Assembly: GCA_963708455.1 (NCBI GenBank)
Contig: CAVPSQ010000004.1
Span: 434,001 to 498,000, forward strand
DNA: 64,000 nt
Source: CAIMUS01 sp963708455
Lineage (GTDB): Bacteria > Pseudomonadota > Gammaproteobacteria > Competibacterales > Competibacteraceae
Direction: 5' to 3'
Part shown: positions 18,698 through 28,296 of the stretch, one piece after another
Position numbering within the stretch: position 1 is the stretch's first letter
Layout of the letters: each line of letters starts with the position of its first letter
The notes under the pieces: model-generated
The model's database searches: none
What the model was told of the DNA's origin: nothing
Seen by the model: the letters and a program-made list of their open reading frames with translations, nothing else
Program-made: the position numbers and the translations under genes

Positions 18698-19492
18698 CTA
18701 CCCGGCAACGTGGGCGGGCCTGAAATCGCTTATATCAACCTTTCTATATTGATAGTCGAGCGTCTTGCGCAGCGGCGCTGTGCTGTCACCAGTCATGGGG
18801 CGGACGGAATGCCAGGAGTTATACGTCTTGACGAAAATGACCGCCTGATTGGGACTATACTCGAAAGTATGGACCACCTCCATATCGTCGAATGTCGCCA
18901 GGCGGTTTAATTGATTGTACCGGTAATAATCCTCTTTGGGGCGGTTGACATCGGTGCCGCCGCCGAAAGCGAGGTTCCATTCACCCTCGCGCATCATGGA
19001 AACGACCAGGGTCACGATCTTGGAAGGCGCATCGGTATGCGGGTTGAGATGCCCCCCTTCGGCTGACATGGCCGAGAATTCGAAACGCGCCCGCAACCTG
19101 GCGGCGTCCGGGGAAAGACGACCGCGCGCCACTCCTATAAGCCGCCGCAAGAGGCGGCGCGCCGGCGGAATATATTTATAGCCAAGATCGATATGATGCC
19201 TGTTCAGGACACTGATAACTTCGTAAACGAACGCATCGCTTTTGATCCAGCGGTGAAATTCGCGCCATAACGGATCCGAGCGCACGAAATCATTAAATGC
19301 GCGGGGATTTTCTTTTTCGGAAAGCGTGTGTTTGCTGCCGGGCCGCCCTATCTTCTTGTAATCATCGAACAGTTCCAGCGCCGGAAAATGGTCCAGAAAT
19401 TCCTGATAAGTGCTCTCATCCATAATGGGCTTGGCCATGCCGATTGGGAAAGGCTCGTAAAAGAATTGCAGATGATCGTAATTGAAAAACAT
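18698..19492 (-). CDS. 2OG-Fe(II) oxygenase family protein (paralogue)
   Basis: The start is set at the ATG giving MFFNYDHLQFFYEPFPIG, which aligns with the relative at 16871; the open frame extends 36 codons upstream without matching it. The 264 residues carry H152-x-D154 (NPHTDAPSK), H228 (NSWHSVRPM) and R242 (LRKTL). Blocks such as PSKIVT, VSMMREGEWN and AFGGGTDVNRPK are shared with the 16871 protein. The C-terminus differs (YQYRKVDISDFRP). The gap from 18662 to 18697 to the glycosyltransferase is short and on the same strand, suggesting an operon. Confidence 0.8.
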   Translation of the reverse strand: MFFNYDHLQFFYEPFPIGMAKPIMDESTYQEFLDHFPALELFDDYKKIGRPGSKHTLSEKENPRAFNDFVRSDPLWREFHRWIKSDAFVYEVISVLNRHHIDLGYKYIPPARRLLRRLIGVARGRLSPDAARLRARFEFSAMSAEGGHLNPHTDAPSKIVTLVVSMMREGEWNLAFGGGTDVNRPKEDYYRYNQLNRLATFDDMEVVHTFEYSPNQAVIFVKTYNSWHSVRPMTGDSTAPLRKTLDYQYRKVDISDFRPAHVAG

Positions 19493-19656
19493 AATGCGCT
19501 GCGGATTGATTAAGCTGAACGTTAACAGCGGCGTTACGCCGTCGGATAATCTCGAAAAACCTGCTAAAGCGTACCTGTATACAATCGCTATGTCAAACAC
19601 CGTATACCCTGCGGATGTAATTTAATCAGCCAGGCCCTTTGCCATACCGGCTGGCA

Positions 19657-22287
19657 TCAGAGACGCAGGCTGACATGGCGCAGCCCGGGGTCATCCAGCG
19701 TCATCTGGATGGTGAAGCCCAGCGCCTTGTTGAGTTGCAGCATCGGCTCATTTTCCTGCAACACTTCGCCGTACACCTCGCGAATGCCGCGGACCCGGGC
19801 ATAATCCAGAATGCGGCGCATCAACAGTGAGCCCAACCCCAGGCGCATCAGGGTGCGATCGACGATGATGGAGTATTCGGCTGTCGCATTGTCCGGGTCG
19901 GCGCTCAGATTGACCACGCCATACATCTCGGCTTTGCCGGGTATGCCCGGATCGACCGCCACCAGCGCCATTTCGCGGTTATAGTCGATTTGGGTCAGGC
20001 GCGCCGCCATATCGTGGGACAGTTCCCTAATGGGCTGAAAGAAGCGCAGCCGTAAATCCTCGGGCGAGGCGCGCTGCACCAGCGCCTGCAGTGCGGGCTC
20101 GTCTTCGGGCAGGATGGGACGCAGCAGCAGTTCGTGACCGTTCGGCAGCGTACAGTTGTCTTCCAATTCCTTGGGATAGGGCCGGATCGCCAGGCGGGCA
20201 GCAGGATCGCCATGGCAGGGCGCAAGACGCACCCGGGCGTCCAGCGCCAGCACGCCGTGCGCACTGACTCGCAGTGGATTGATCTCCAGTTCCACCAGTT
20301 CGCCCAGCTCGACCACCATCTGCGCCACCTTGACCAGGGTCAGGGCCAGCGCGTTGAGATCCGCCCGCCGCAACAGGCTGAAGCGCAGGCGCTGAAAAAT
20401 ACGGGTCTGGGACATGATTTCGCGCGCCAGATGCAGGTTCAGCGGCGGCAGTCCATAGGCAATATCATCGATCACCTCGGCCTCGGCGCCACCCTGGCCG
20501 AAATACAAAACCGGGCCGAAGTGGCCGCCGGGACGGCTGCCCAGGATCATTTCATAGGCACCATCCCGATACTCCATCGGCTGGACGAGAAAACCGTCGA
20601 TGTGCGCCGCCGGCGCGATATTGTGCAGGCGGATCAGCATGGCGTCAGCCGCCTGACGCACGGCTTCAGGGGTGTTCAGGTAGCGCGCCACGCCGCCGAT
20701 CTGCAATTCTTTGTCGATGTCCGGCGAGAGAATTTTCAGGGCAACCGGCCGCTCCAGGCGGGTGGCGAAGTCGGCGGCGCTGACCGGGGAGCGCGCTATA
20801 TAAGTGTCCACCACCGGGATGCAGTAAGCCGCCAGCAATTGCAGCGCCTCGAATTCGTTCAGCCGGTCGCGGCTCTCGGCCAGCGCCTGGGCGACGATAT
20901 GCCGCGCCGCTTCGGTATACGGCGTGAATTCTTCCGGCAGAGACGGCGGCGTTTCCATCAGCAACTGCTGGTTGCGCTTGTACTGGACGATGCGCATAAA
21001 CGTCCGCACCGCGGCTTCGGAGGTCTCGTAAGTAGGCACCTGCCGCTCCGTGGTCAGGCGGCGGGCCGCGGCCCCGGCATCCGGACCGGAAAAACTGGCC
21101 AGCAGGCAACGGCGGTTGCCAGGCAGGCGCTGTACGATCGCTTCCGCGACCGGCAGCGCCTCGCTCAGGGCGCTGGGGGCCTTGATCACCACCACCCCAT
21201 CCACGCCCGGATCGTGCAGCACCAGATCGAGCGCCTCGCCATAGGCGGCGGCGGCGGCCTGATTGCCCAAATCCACCGGATTGATGTTGCTGGCCGCCGG
21301 CTCCAGCAAATGCTCCAGACCTTCCTGCGTGGCCCCGGAAAACTGCGCCAGCCGGCCGCCATAATGATACAAAGTGTCGGTGGCAAGCAGGTTCAGGCTG
21401 TGGCTGTTACTGATGATCGCCAGGCGGTCGTTGCGCACCAGTTTAGCGGCCACCAGGGCCTCCACCAGGTTGAACAGCTCATAACGGTCCTCGACCCGGA
21501 GGATGCCGGCCCGCCGGAAGGCCGCCGAATACACGGCGTCAGCGATATCGTCCTCCCGGTAGCGGTGGGATTTGAGCACGATCACCGGCTTGATACGCGC
21601 CGCCCGCCGCGCGGCCGACATGAATTTGCGGGCGTCGCGGATATGCTCCAGATACAGCAGGATCGCCCGGGTGCGGTAATCGCCGGTCAGGTAATCCAGG
21701 ATATCGGCGCAATCGACATCCAGTTCCACGCCGATATGGATCAGGTGGCTGAAACCGAAACCCTGATGCTTGCCCCAGTCCAGCGCGCTTTGCGCGATGG
21801 CGCTGGATTGTGTGACCAGGGCCGCATGGCCGACCGTCGGTTGAAACCGACTCACACTGGCATTCAGGCCGATGGCCGGCACGCTCAATCCCAGACAGCC
21901 GGGACCGAGCACTCGCAGCGCGTACGGTCTGGCCGCCTCCACAATCGCCTGATGCAGGGCGTCGCGCTGGCTGGCGGTGGCGGCCTGGGCCTCGCTGACG
22001 ATCACCGCCGCGCGCACTCCGCGTTCTCCCAACTGGCCGAGCAGGGCCGGCACCGTGGGCAGCGGCGAGGTGATCACCGCCAGCGCCGGCGTCAACGGGA
22101 GACTGGCCACATCGGGATAAGCCAGTGCGCCTTCCAGCGCCCGGCGGGTCGCAGCGACCGGCATGACCGGACCCTGAAATCCCGCGTTCATCAGATTGCG
22201 CGCGATAATGACCTCACTGGCGCTGCCGCTGCAAAGCAGGGCAATGGCGTCGGGCTGGAACAAGGCATCGAGGTTATAGACGGCCAT
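19657..22287 (-). CDS. Pat-like acyl-CoA synthetase/GNAT fusion, copy 1
   Basis: This 876-residue fusion has an N-terminal CoA-binding Rossmann domain (LFQPDAIALLCSGSA), succinyl-CoA synthetase-like domains, an ATP-grasp domain (ALKILSPDIDKELQIGGVARYL, ILGSRPGGHFGPVLYFGQGG) and a C-terminal GNAT acetyltransferase domain from about residue 710 (ELLLRPILPEDE, LNKALGFTI). This is the architecture of bacterial protein lysine acetyltransferase Pat/YfiQ, which acetylates acetyl-CoA synthetase and other proteins. The loop that carries the phosphohistidine (SHTG) in active NDP-forming synthetases is replaced by SHRYREDDIAD, so synthetase activity is doubtful. A close paralogue lies 63 bp upstream. 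Confidence 0.88.
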   Translation of the reverse strand: MAVYNLDALFQPDAIALLCSGSASEVIIARNLMNAGFQGPVMPVAATRRALEGALAYPDVASLPLTPALAVITSPLPTVPALLGQLGERGVRAAVIVSEAQAATASQRDALHQAIVEAARPYALRVLGPGCLGLSVPAIGLNASVSRFQPTVGHAALVTQSSAIAQSALDWGKHQGFGFSHLIHIGVELDVDCADILDYLTGDYRTRAILLYLEHIRDARKFMSAARRAARIKPVIVLKSHRYREDDIADAVYSAAFRRAGILRVEDRYELFNLVEALVAAKLVRNDRLAIISNSHSLNLLATDTLYHYGGRLAQFSGATQEGLEHLLEPAASNINPVDLGNQAAAAAYGEALDLVLHDPGVDGVVVIKAPSALSEALPVAEAIVQRLPGNRRCLLASFSGPDAGAAARRLTTERQVPTYETSEAAVRTFMRIVQYKRNQQLLMETPPSLPEEFTPYTEAARHIVAQALAESRDRLNEFEALQLLAAYCIPVVDTYIARSPVSAADFATRLERPVALKILSPDIDKELQIGGVARYLNTPEAVRQAADAMLIRLHNIAPAAHIDGFLVQPMEYRDGAYEMILGSRPGGHFGPVLYFGQGGAEAEVIDDIAYGLPPLNLHLAREIMSQTRIFQRLRFSLLRRADLNALALTLVKVAQMVVELGELVELEINPLRVSAHGVLALDARVRLAPCHGDPAARLAIRPYPKELEDNCTLPNGHELLLRPILPEDEPALQALVQRASPEDLRLRFFQPIRELSHDMAARLTQIDYNREMALVAVDPGIPGKAEMYGVVNLSADPDNATAEYSIIVDRTLMRLGLGSLLMRRILDYARVRGIREVYGEVLQENEPMLQLNKALGFTIQMTLDDPGLRHVSLRL

Positions 22288-22350
22288 GGCGATAGTCCCG
22301 CTGTCAGATCTTGCTGTAGGAGTGAACGCGCTCGCCGGGCACGGCGGCGG

Positions 22351-24990
22351 TCAGTCGGCCAGCCGCAGGGATACGCGCACCAACTCCGGATCGTCGGCGC
22401 AGCGGGTGAGCGTGAAGCCCAGCGCCTCGTTGATGCGCAGCATGCGTTCGTTCTCGTGCAGCACTTCGCCGATGATCTCGCGGATGCCGGCGGCCCGGGC
22501 ATAATTGATGATGCGGCGCATGAGCATGGGCCCCAGACCGATGCCGGTCATGTCGTGATCCACCAGGATGGCGTACTCCGCCTGCTCGTTGTCCGGATCG
22601 GCGTTGATGCGCGCCACGCCGTAAATGGCGGCCTTGCCGGGCAGACCCGGTGCCGTGACCAGCAGCGCCATTTCGCGATTGTAATCGATCTGGGTCAGGC
22701 GCGCCGCCATCGGATGGGGCAGTTCGCGGAGCGGTTGGAAGAAGCGCATGCGCACTTCTTCCGGCGGAGTGCGGCGCACCAAGTCCTGCAAGGCCGGTTC
22801 GTCCTCGGGCAGGATGGGCCGGATCAACAACGTGCGGCCATCGGGCAGCGAAAAACGCTCTTCCAGTTCCTTCGGATAGGGGCGGATAGCCAGCCGTTCC
22901 GCCGGCTTGCCGCTGAATGGGGCCACCCGCACCCGGGCATCCAGAGCGACCACTCCGCTGGCGCTGGCGCGCAGCGGATTGATGTCCAGTTCGACGATCT
23001 CTCCCAGATCGATCACCAGTTGCGCCACCTTGAGCAGCGTCAGCGCCAGCGCCTCCAGATCGACCTTGCGCAGCAGGCTGTCGCGCAGCACTGGATAGAT
23101 GCGCGTTTTGGCCATCATTTCATGGGCCAGATGCAGGTTGAGCGGCGGCAAACCATAGGCGATGTCGCCGATCACCTCGGCTTCCGTACCGCCCTGGCCA
23201 AAATACAATACCGGACCGAAGGGGCCGCCGGAACGTACCCCCAGGGTTATGGCGAAGGCATTACCCCGGTATTCGATCGGTTGCAGCAGAAATCCGCCGA
23301 TGCGCGCCTCGGGCGCCAGCTCTCGCACCCGCGCCAGCAGTGACTCGGCCGCTTCCTGCACCACCTGCGGCGATTCCAGATAGCGCATCACCCCATCCAC
23401 CCGGTATTTATGAGGAATGTCGGGCGACCTGATCTTCAGGGCGACCGAGCGACCGAGCCGGCCGGCGATGGCGGCGGCCTCGCTCGGATCAGCCGCCTGG
23501 TAGAACTGCGCTACCGGAATGCCGTAAGCGGCCAGCAATTCCATGGCTTCGATCTCATCCAGCTTGCCCGAACCCCGCTGCAGCGCGCCGGCGATGATGC
23601 GCCGCGCCGTGCCGCTGTCTGGCGTGAAGGCTTCGGGCGCGGACGGCGGCGTCTCCAGCAGCAGTTCCTGATTGCGTTTATGTTGCACAATGCGCATGAA
23701 GGCCCGTACTGCTTCATCGGGGGTTTCATAGGTGGGTATCCGCTGCTGCATGGTGCGGTGACGGGCCGCCTGGCCCGCCTGCGGCCCTACGAAACTGGCG
23801 ATGAGGCAACGGGTGGTGCGCGGCTGACGCTGGATGATGGCGTCGGCGATTAGGACGGGATCGCCAAAAGGGGTGGGCACATGGATCGCCAGTACCCCAT
23901 CCACACCGCGATCCTGCACCAGCAGATCGAGGGCGTTGCCGTACCGGTCGGCGGCGGCCGCATCGCCCAGATCGATGGGATTGTCCGGCGCGACCGGCGC
24001 TCCCAGCAGTTGCCGCAAGCCCTGCCGGGTCTCCGTGGACAATTGCGCCAGGCGACCGCCGTAATGATCCAGGATATCCACCGCCAGCAGACTAAGGCTG
24101 TGGCTGTTGCTGAGGATGGCCAGCCGGTCGTTGCCGACCGGCTGGCCGGCGGTCAACGTCTCCACCAGGGTGAACAGCTCGTGGCGGTCGCTGACCCGGA
24201 GGATGCCGGCGCGTCGGAACGCCGCCTCGTAGACGGCGTCGCTGGCGGCGCCGTGCGTATAGTGGCGCGGCTTGAGGGCGATGACCGGCTTGATGCGGGC
24301 CGCCCGCCGGGCCGCCGACATGAATTTGCGTGGATTGCGGAGCTGCTCCAGGTACAGCAGAATCGCCCGGCTGCGCACCTCGGTGGCCAGATAATCCAAG
24401 CTGTCGGCGATATCCACATCCAGCCCCTCGCCGAGGCTGAGGAAGTGGCTGAAGCCGGTCCCCAGATGGGCGCCCCAGTCCAGGCCCGCCCGCGCGACTG
24501 CGCTGGCGTGGGTGATGAATGCGACGTGCCCGGCGGCTGGCCGGTAGCCGCTCGCCAGGGCGTTCAGGCCGGCCGAGGGGGCGGCTACACCCAGGCAATC
24601 AGGGCCGACGATCCGCAGCAGGTAGGGTTTGGCGGCGTCCAGCATGGCCTGGCCGAGAGACTGACGGGCAGCGGCTTCCCCGTAGGGGTTGCCGGCGCTG
24701 ATAACCACGGCGGCCCGGGCACCGCGGGCGCCCAACTGGTCGAGCAGCGCCGGGGTCTCTTCCAGAGGCAGGGTAATCACCGCCAGGTCCGGCGCCAGCG
24801 GCAGGCTGGCGATAGCGGGATAAGTGAGTACGCCGTCCAGCGCCGGCCGGTTACCGATCACCGGCATCACCGGCCCGGCAAAGTCGGCGTCGAGCAGATT
24901 ACGCATCAGCAGCCGGTCGAGAGGGCTGCCGTTGCCCAGCAGTGCGATGGAGCGGGGTTTGAACAGATAGTCGAGATTGCGGATAGTCAT
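22351..24990 (-). CDS. Pat-like acyl-CoA synthetase/GNAT fusion, copy 2
   Basis: This 879-residue paralogue of the adjacent gene has the same order: CoA-binding (LFKPRSIALLGNGSP), succinyl-CoA synthetase-like, ATP-grasp (SVALKIRSPDIPHKYRVDGVMRYL) and C-terminal GNAT (TLLIRPILPEDEPALQDLV, INEALGFTLTR). The catalytic-His loop of true synthetases is again absent (PRHYTHGAASDAV). The pair arose by tandem duplication; divergence is substantial, so it is not recent. A single Pat is usual in gammaproteobacteria. The two may have different targets or signals. A long antisense frame over both genes is a coding shadow. Confidence 0.88.
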   Translation of the reverse strand: MTIRNLDYLFKPRSIALLGNGSPLDRLLMRNLLDADFAGPVMPVIGNRPALDGVLTYPAIASLPLAPDLAVITLPLEETPALLDQLGARGARAAVVISAGNPYGEAAARQSLGQAMLDAAKPYLLRIVGPDCLGVAAPSAGLNALASGYRPAAGHVAFITHASAVARAGLDWGAHLGTGFSHFLSLGEGLDVDIADSLDYLATEVRSRAILLYLEQLRNPRKFMSAARRAARIKPVIALKPRHYTHGAASDAVYEAAFRRAGILRVSDRHELFTLVETLTAGQPVGNDRLAILSNSHSLSLLAVDILDHYGGRLAQLSTETRQGLRQLLGAPVAPDNPIDLGDAAAADRYGNALDLLVQDRGVDGVLAIHVPTPFGDPVLIADAIIQRQPRTTRCLIASFVGPQAGQAARHRTMQQRIPTYETPDEAVRAFMRIVQHKRNQELLLETPPSAPEAFTPDSGTARRIIAGALQRGSGKLDEIEAMELLAAYGIPVAQFYQAADPSEAAAIAGRLGRSVALKIRSPDIPHKYRVDGVMRYLESPQVVQEAAESLLARVRELAPEARIGGFLLQPIEYRGNAFAITLGVRSGGPFGPVLYFGQGGTEAEVIGDIAYGLPPLNLHLAHEMMAKTRIYPVLRDSLLRKVDLEALALTLLKVAQLVIDLGEIVELDINPLRASASGVVALDARVRVAPFSGKPAERLAIRPYPKELEERFSLPDGRTLLIRPILPEDEPALQDLVRRTPPEEVRMRFFQPLRELPHPMAARLTQIDYNREMALLVTAPGLPGKAAIYGVARINADPDNEQAEYAILVDHDMTGIGLGPMLMRRIINYARAAGIREIIGEVLHENERMLRINEALGFTLTRCADDPELVRVSLRLAD

Positions 24991-25493
24991 GATGGAAATC
25001 CTGGCGACATAGGCGGAGTGCCCGGCGCTGCCTGCGGCAAGGCGTGTGCGCGCGGCGTCCGGTATTCTGGCGCAACCGGCGGCGCTTGGCGAGCCTGATT
25101 ATCCGGTCTCTTACCACCTATCAGTTTCTCATGACCTCACCGATGAGAGGAGGTAAGGCTCAACGGTAACGTCCTTGCGCTCCAGCAACGTGTCGTACTG
25201 ACGGCCCATGTTAAGGGGGGATGGCAAGCATGTCATGATATCCAGAAACTGTTTATCTTGCGGTAGGTAATGATAAACAGACAGCCAGCAGTAGTGAAGT
25301 AGGCGTTCTTGCCAAGTCGTGACGCTTGATCAGCATTGTTTAAGATGTTGAAATAGAAAAAGATTTAAAAAATCTCATCGATTTATTGCATAAAAACAAC
25401 TGTTGAAGACAACCTGCTATCGTTAACCGAGAATTTTGGCTTGACCGGAGACGGAGGATGGTGGTAGAGATAAACAGAACTGTTCAATTACTG
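24991..25493. other. Intergenic gap before the cassette array
   Basis: About 500 bp lie between the Pat-like genes and the first recombination-site-like hairpin. I see no gene, RNA gene or clear promoter in it. Base composition falls from GC-rich near 25000-25120 to AT-rich near 25340-25420, marking the entry to foreign DNA. Confidence 0.6.
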
Positions 25494-25566
25494 GTTTAAC
25501 AGACGCTACGCGCTGTTAAACAATCGAAATCAAGCGGACTGCCGCCGCTTATTTCGATTGTTAGAC
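25494..25566 (+). repeat. Degenerate attC-like site, left boundary of the cassette array
   Basis: The right end is GTTAGAC (25560-25566), which fits the attC consensus GTTRRRY. A stem AACAATCGAAAT...AAGCGG pairs with CCGCTT ATTTCGATTGTT, leaving one extra C unpaired in the left arm, as in attC sites. A second palindrome (GTTTAACAG at 25494, CTGTTAAAC to 25521) sits on its left and provides the alternative RYYYAAC box GTTTAAC. It is less regular than the sites further right, so it may be a decayed attC. Confidence 0.55.
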
Positions 25567-25612
25567 ATCGAAACGAAAAAGACCCAGCGCTCCAACCATA
25601 GGGAGTTCTTTA

Positions 25613-27517
25613 ATGGCCGGATCAACTTTCCAAACCAATCCCTACGATCTCTATAAACTCCTGGAAGAATGCCAGAGCGGCATTCTCCAGTTGCCGGATT
25701 TTCAACGTAGCTGGGTGTGGGACGAGGAACGCATTAAGAGCCTACTCGCGTCGATTTCACGTTCATTTCCAGTGGGCGCACTTATGACGCTCAATACTGG
25801 TGGATCAGTGAATTTCAAGCCGCGTCCGGTGGAGGGAGCGCCAGCCGAGGCGAAGAACGCCTTGCCTCATTCACTCTTGCTGGATGGACAGCAGCGCATG
25901 ACATCGATGTATCAAGTAACGCTGCGCGGTAAGGTGGTCGAGACTGTCACGCCAAAAAACAAGAAAGTGAAGCGTTGGTTTTACATGGATATTAGCAAGG
26001 CGTTGGATGCTACCGTAGATCGCGAAGAAGCCATAGTGGGGGTGCCTGAGGATCGCAGGATCCGTACCGATTTTGGCCGCGAAGTGGTGCTTGACCTATC
26101 CACATCGGAGAACGAGTACAAAGCATTGATGTACCCTGTGACCCAAGTGTTCGACTGGGATCGTTGGCAAGATGGGTTCGATCAGTACTGGCGAGGAGAC
26201 AGCAACGAATCCGTCCGCGAAACTTTCCGAAAGTTCAAGCGCGAAGTGCTTGAGAACTTCAAGTATTACCGCGTGCCGGTGATTACCCTTGACCGATCCA
26301 CCTCCAAGGAGGCGGTCTGCGTGGTGTTCGAAAAGGTGAATACTGGCGGAAAGCCGCTGGATGCCTTCGAGCTGGTGACGGCAATGTATGCAGCCGAGGG
26401 ACATGAGCTACGCAAGGACTGGTACGGTGACGACGGGTATAAGGGGCGCCATCGGCGCTTCGTGGACACTTTGCGCCCGGCAGACTCGGAAGCAGGAATC
26501 ATTGCCAACGTCAGTAATACCGATTTTCTTCAGGCGGTCTCGCTGTTCTACACACGAGAACGCAGACGCGAAGCGGAACGTGTAGGCAAAACTGGCAAGG
26601 AACTGCCGGCGGTAATTGGCAATCGGCAGGCGTTACTGAATCTGCCGCTGGCTGCATACAAGCAATACGAAAAGCAAGTCGAGAACGGTTTCATGCAGGC
26701 AGCGAAATTCCTGCATATGCTGCACATCTACCGCATCTTCGATCTTCCTTACCAATCGCAGATCGTTCCGTTGGCTGCCATCATCGCCGACATCGGTGAT
26801 GCCTGGGAACACGAGGCCAATCGTGCCAAACTGGTGCTGTGGTACTGGAATGGCGTGTTTGGTGAGCTATACGGTTCGGCGGTGGAATCTCGCATTGCCC
26901 GGGATTTCATGGAAGTGCCGCGCTGGTTGCAAGGTGGACAGGAGCCCACCACAGTGAGCGAGGCCATCTTCCGCGCCGACCGTCTGAAGACGATGCGCAT
27001 GAGGTTATCTGCTGCCTATAAGGGGATGAACGCGCTGCTAATGCAGGAAGGAGCGCAGGATTTCCGTTCAGGTCAGAAATTCGACCACACGGTGTTCTTT
27101 GGCGAGAACGTGGATATCCACCATATCTTCCCGCAGGACTGGTGCAAGAAGCAGAGCATCAAACCAGCAATATACGATTCAATTATTAACAAGACACCGC
27201 TGTCATTTCGCACTAATCGCATTATCGGTGGCGTTGCGCCATCCGAATACCTGGCCAGGCTTGAGAAGGGTGATAAACAGACGCCGGCCATTGAGCGGGA
27301 TCGACTTGATACCTATCTCCGCTCACATTTGATTGAACCTGAAATACTGCGTGGTGACGACTTTGAAAGGTTCATGTCCGATCGACAAAAACGCTTGCTG
27401 GTTCTGATTGAAAAGGCTACCGGTAAAACCGCCTACATGGGTGCTGAGCAAGAAGATAGTATGGAAGTTGATGCAGATGCGGATACCGTTGAAGCCGAGA
27501 TGGTGATTTCATTGTGA
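25613..27517 (+). CDS. DUF262 (GmrSD-N-like) protein with HNH-type nuclease motif
   Basis: This 634-residue protein has the DUF262 start QLPDFQRSWVW (26-36) and the DGQQR motif (91-95), found in the nucleotide-hydrolysing half of GmrSD-type type IV restriction enzymes. An HNH-like motif DIHHIFPQDW begins near residue 501, as in the DUF1524 half. It is therefore a single-chain GmrSD-like protein, probably cutting modified or phage DNA; the target is unknown. It fills the first cassette, 47 bp after the left site. A GGGAG site lies before the ATG. Its final residues are acidic. Confidence 0.85.
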   Translation: MAGSTFQTNPYDLYKLLEECQSGILQLPDFQRSWVWDEERIKSLLASISRSFPVGALMTLNTGGSVNFKPRPVEGAPAEAKNALPHSLLLDGQQRMTSMYQVTLRGKVVETVTPKNKKVKRWFYMDISKALDATVDREEAIVGVPEDRRIRTDFGREVVLDLSTSENEYKALMYPVTQVFDWDRWQDGFDQYWRGDSNESVRETFRKFKREVLENFKYYRVPVITLDRSTSKEAVCVVFEKVNTGGKPLDAFELVTAMYAAEGHELRKDWYGDDGYKGRHRRFVDTLRPADSEAGIIANVSNTDFLQAVSLFYTRERRREAERVGKTGKELPAVIGNRQALLNLPLAAYKQYEKQVENGFMQAAKFLHMLHIYRIFDLPYQSQIVPLAAIIADIGDAWEHEANRAKLVLWYWNGVFGELYGSAVESRIARDFMEVPRWLQGGQEPTTVSEAIFRADRLKTMRMRLSAAYKGMNALLMQEGAQDFRSGQKFDHTVFFGENVDIHHIFPQDWCKKQSIKPAIYDSIINKTPLSFRTNRIIGGVAPSEYLARLEKGDKQTPAIERDRLDTYLRSHLIEPEILRGDDFERFMSDRQKRLLVLIEKATGKTAYMGAEQEDSMEVDADADTVEAEMVISL

Positions 27518-27530
27518 TCGCTAAACAAAT

Positions 27531-27594
27531 GTCTAACAACCGGTTGCAGCGGACGGTCCGCTACGCGGCCCGCCGCTGAACCGGAGCGTTAGGC
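27531..27594 (+). repeat. Integron attC site 1 (64 bp)
   Basis: Bounded by GTCTAAC (27531-27537) and GTTAGGC (27588-27594), the two consensus core sites. The inner arms CCGGTTGCAGCGG and CCGCTGAACCGG pair with an unpaired G, the structural mark of attC. It directly follows the DUF262 gene. Confidence 0.9.
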
Positions 27595-27610
27595 ATGGAA
27601 ATCAAGTACC

Positions 27611-28090
27611 ATGATGAAAGAGAAAGTATATCTCGACTCAACCATTCCAAGTTATTACTTCGATCAGCGTGAATCGTTGGCGACCTTTATTGAAGTCACT
27701 AAAAGATGGTGGTCAGAAATGGCCAACATCTACGATGTATTCATATCAGACGCCGTACTGCAGGAGTTAAACTATGGAAATTATCCGCGTAAAAGGGATA
27801 TTATGGAGTTCGTGTCACATATCCCATTGTTACCGTTGACCAACGACCTTGAGCCAATTGTAGACTTTTACATCGCTAATTACGTTATGCCAAAATCTCT
27901 CATAGGTGATGCAGTGCATCTTGCATATGCCAGTTATTATGACATCCAGTACCTTCTTACATGGAATTGCAACCATCTCGCCAATGCGAATAAACGGAAG
28001 CATATTCGAGTTATCAACGGTCGCCTTGGTCTATCAACGCCGGAGATCATCACACCACTCGAGCTGTTTACAGAAGAGGCAGAGCAATGA
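27611..28090 (+). CDS. PIN-domain ribonuclease toxin, cassette 2
   Basis: This 159-residue PIN-domain protein starts MMKEKVYLDSTIPSYYFDQR, with the first catalytic Asp at residue 9. Further acidic positions lie in DAVLQELNYG and in LIGDAVHLAYAS, followed by LTWNCNHLAN, a pattern of this PIN subgroup. Such proteins are ribonuclease toxins of type II TA systems. Its stop overlaps the next gene's ATG (ATGA at 28087). The same subfamily occurs again at 32492. Two alternative starts (ATGATG) exist. Confidence 0.87.
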   Translation: MMKEKVYLDSTIPSYYFDQRESLATFIEVTKRWWSEMANIYDVFISDAVLQELNYGNYPRKRDIMEFVSHIPLLPLTNDLEPIVDFYIANYVMPKSLIGDAVHLAYASYYDIQYLLTWNCNHLANANKRKHIRVINGRLGLSTPEIITPLELFTEEAEQ

Positions 28091-28296
28091 TTCACTCAGA
28101 AATATTACAAGAGAAGGATCGAATCCAAGCAAAGCTGTCTGGAGAAAGCAGATCAGTGCATGAATATCTGACACGCTCCCACCTCGCAGCCAAAGAGATT
28201 GCAGCGTCATACGGATTCAGGCTTCAATACGCTGAATTGCCTAACAAAAGCATGCAGCGGACGGCGCTGCGCGCCGCCGCTGATGCTGAACGTTAG
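28087..28296 (+). CDS. Predicted antitoxin whose C-terminus is encoded by attC
   Basis: This 69-residue protein begins MIHSEILQEKDRIQAKLSGE and overlaps the PIN gene by 4 bp, the usual arrangement for this toxin subgroup with a small downstream antitoxin. The reading frame has no stop before the recombination site: its last residues, NKSMQRTALRAAADAER, are translated from attC site 2 and stop at TAG within the right core. It is not an independent folded domain there. Function as antitoxin is inferred from position. Confidence 0.75.
   Translation: MIHSEILQEKDRIQAKLSGESRSVHEYLTRSHLAAKEIAASYGFRLQYAELPNKSMQRTALRAAADAER

Noticed and set aside
20134..23343. A 1069-codon open frame antisense to both Pat-like genes
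   Set aside because: It lies opposite two well-supported genes, has biased composition (Gln/His/Arg-rich) and no known motif; it is a high-GC coding shadow.
25100..25493. Search for an attI site or integrase promoter left of the array
   Set aside because: No integrase reading frame on either strand and no recognisable attI pattern; only a degenerate attC-like hairpin was supported.
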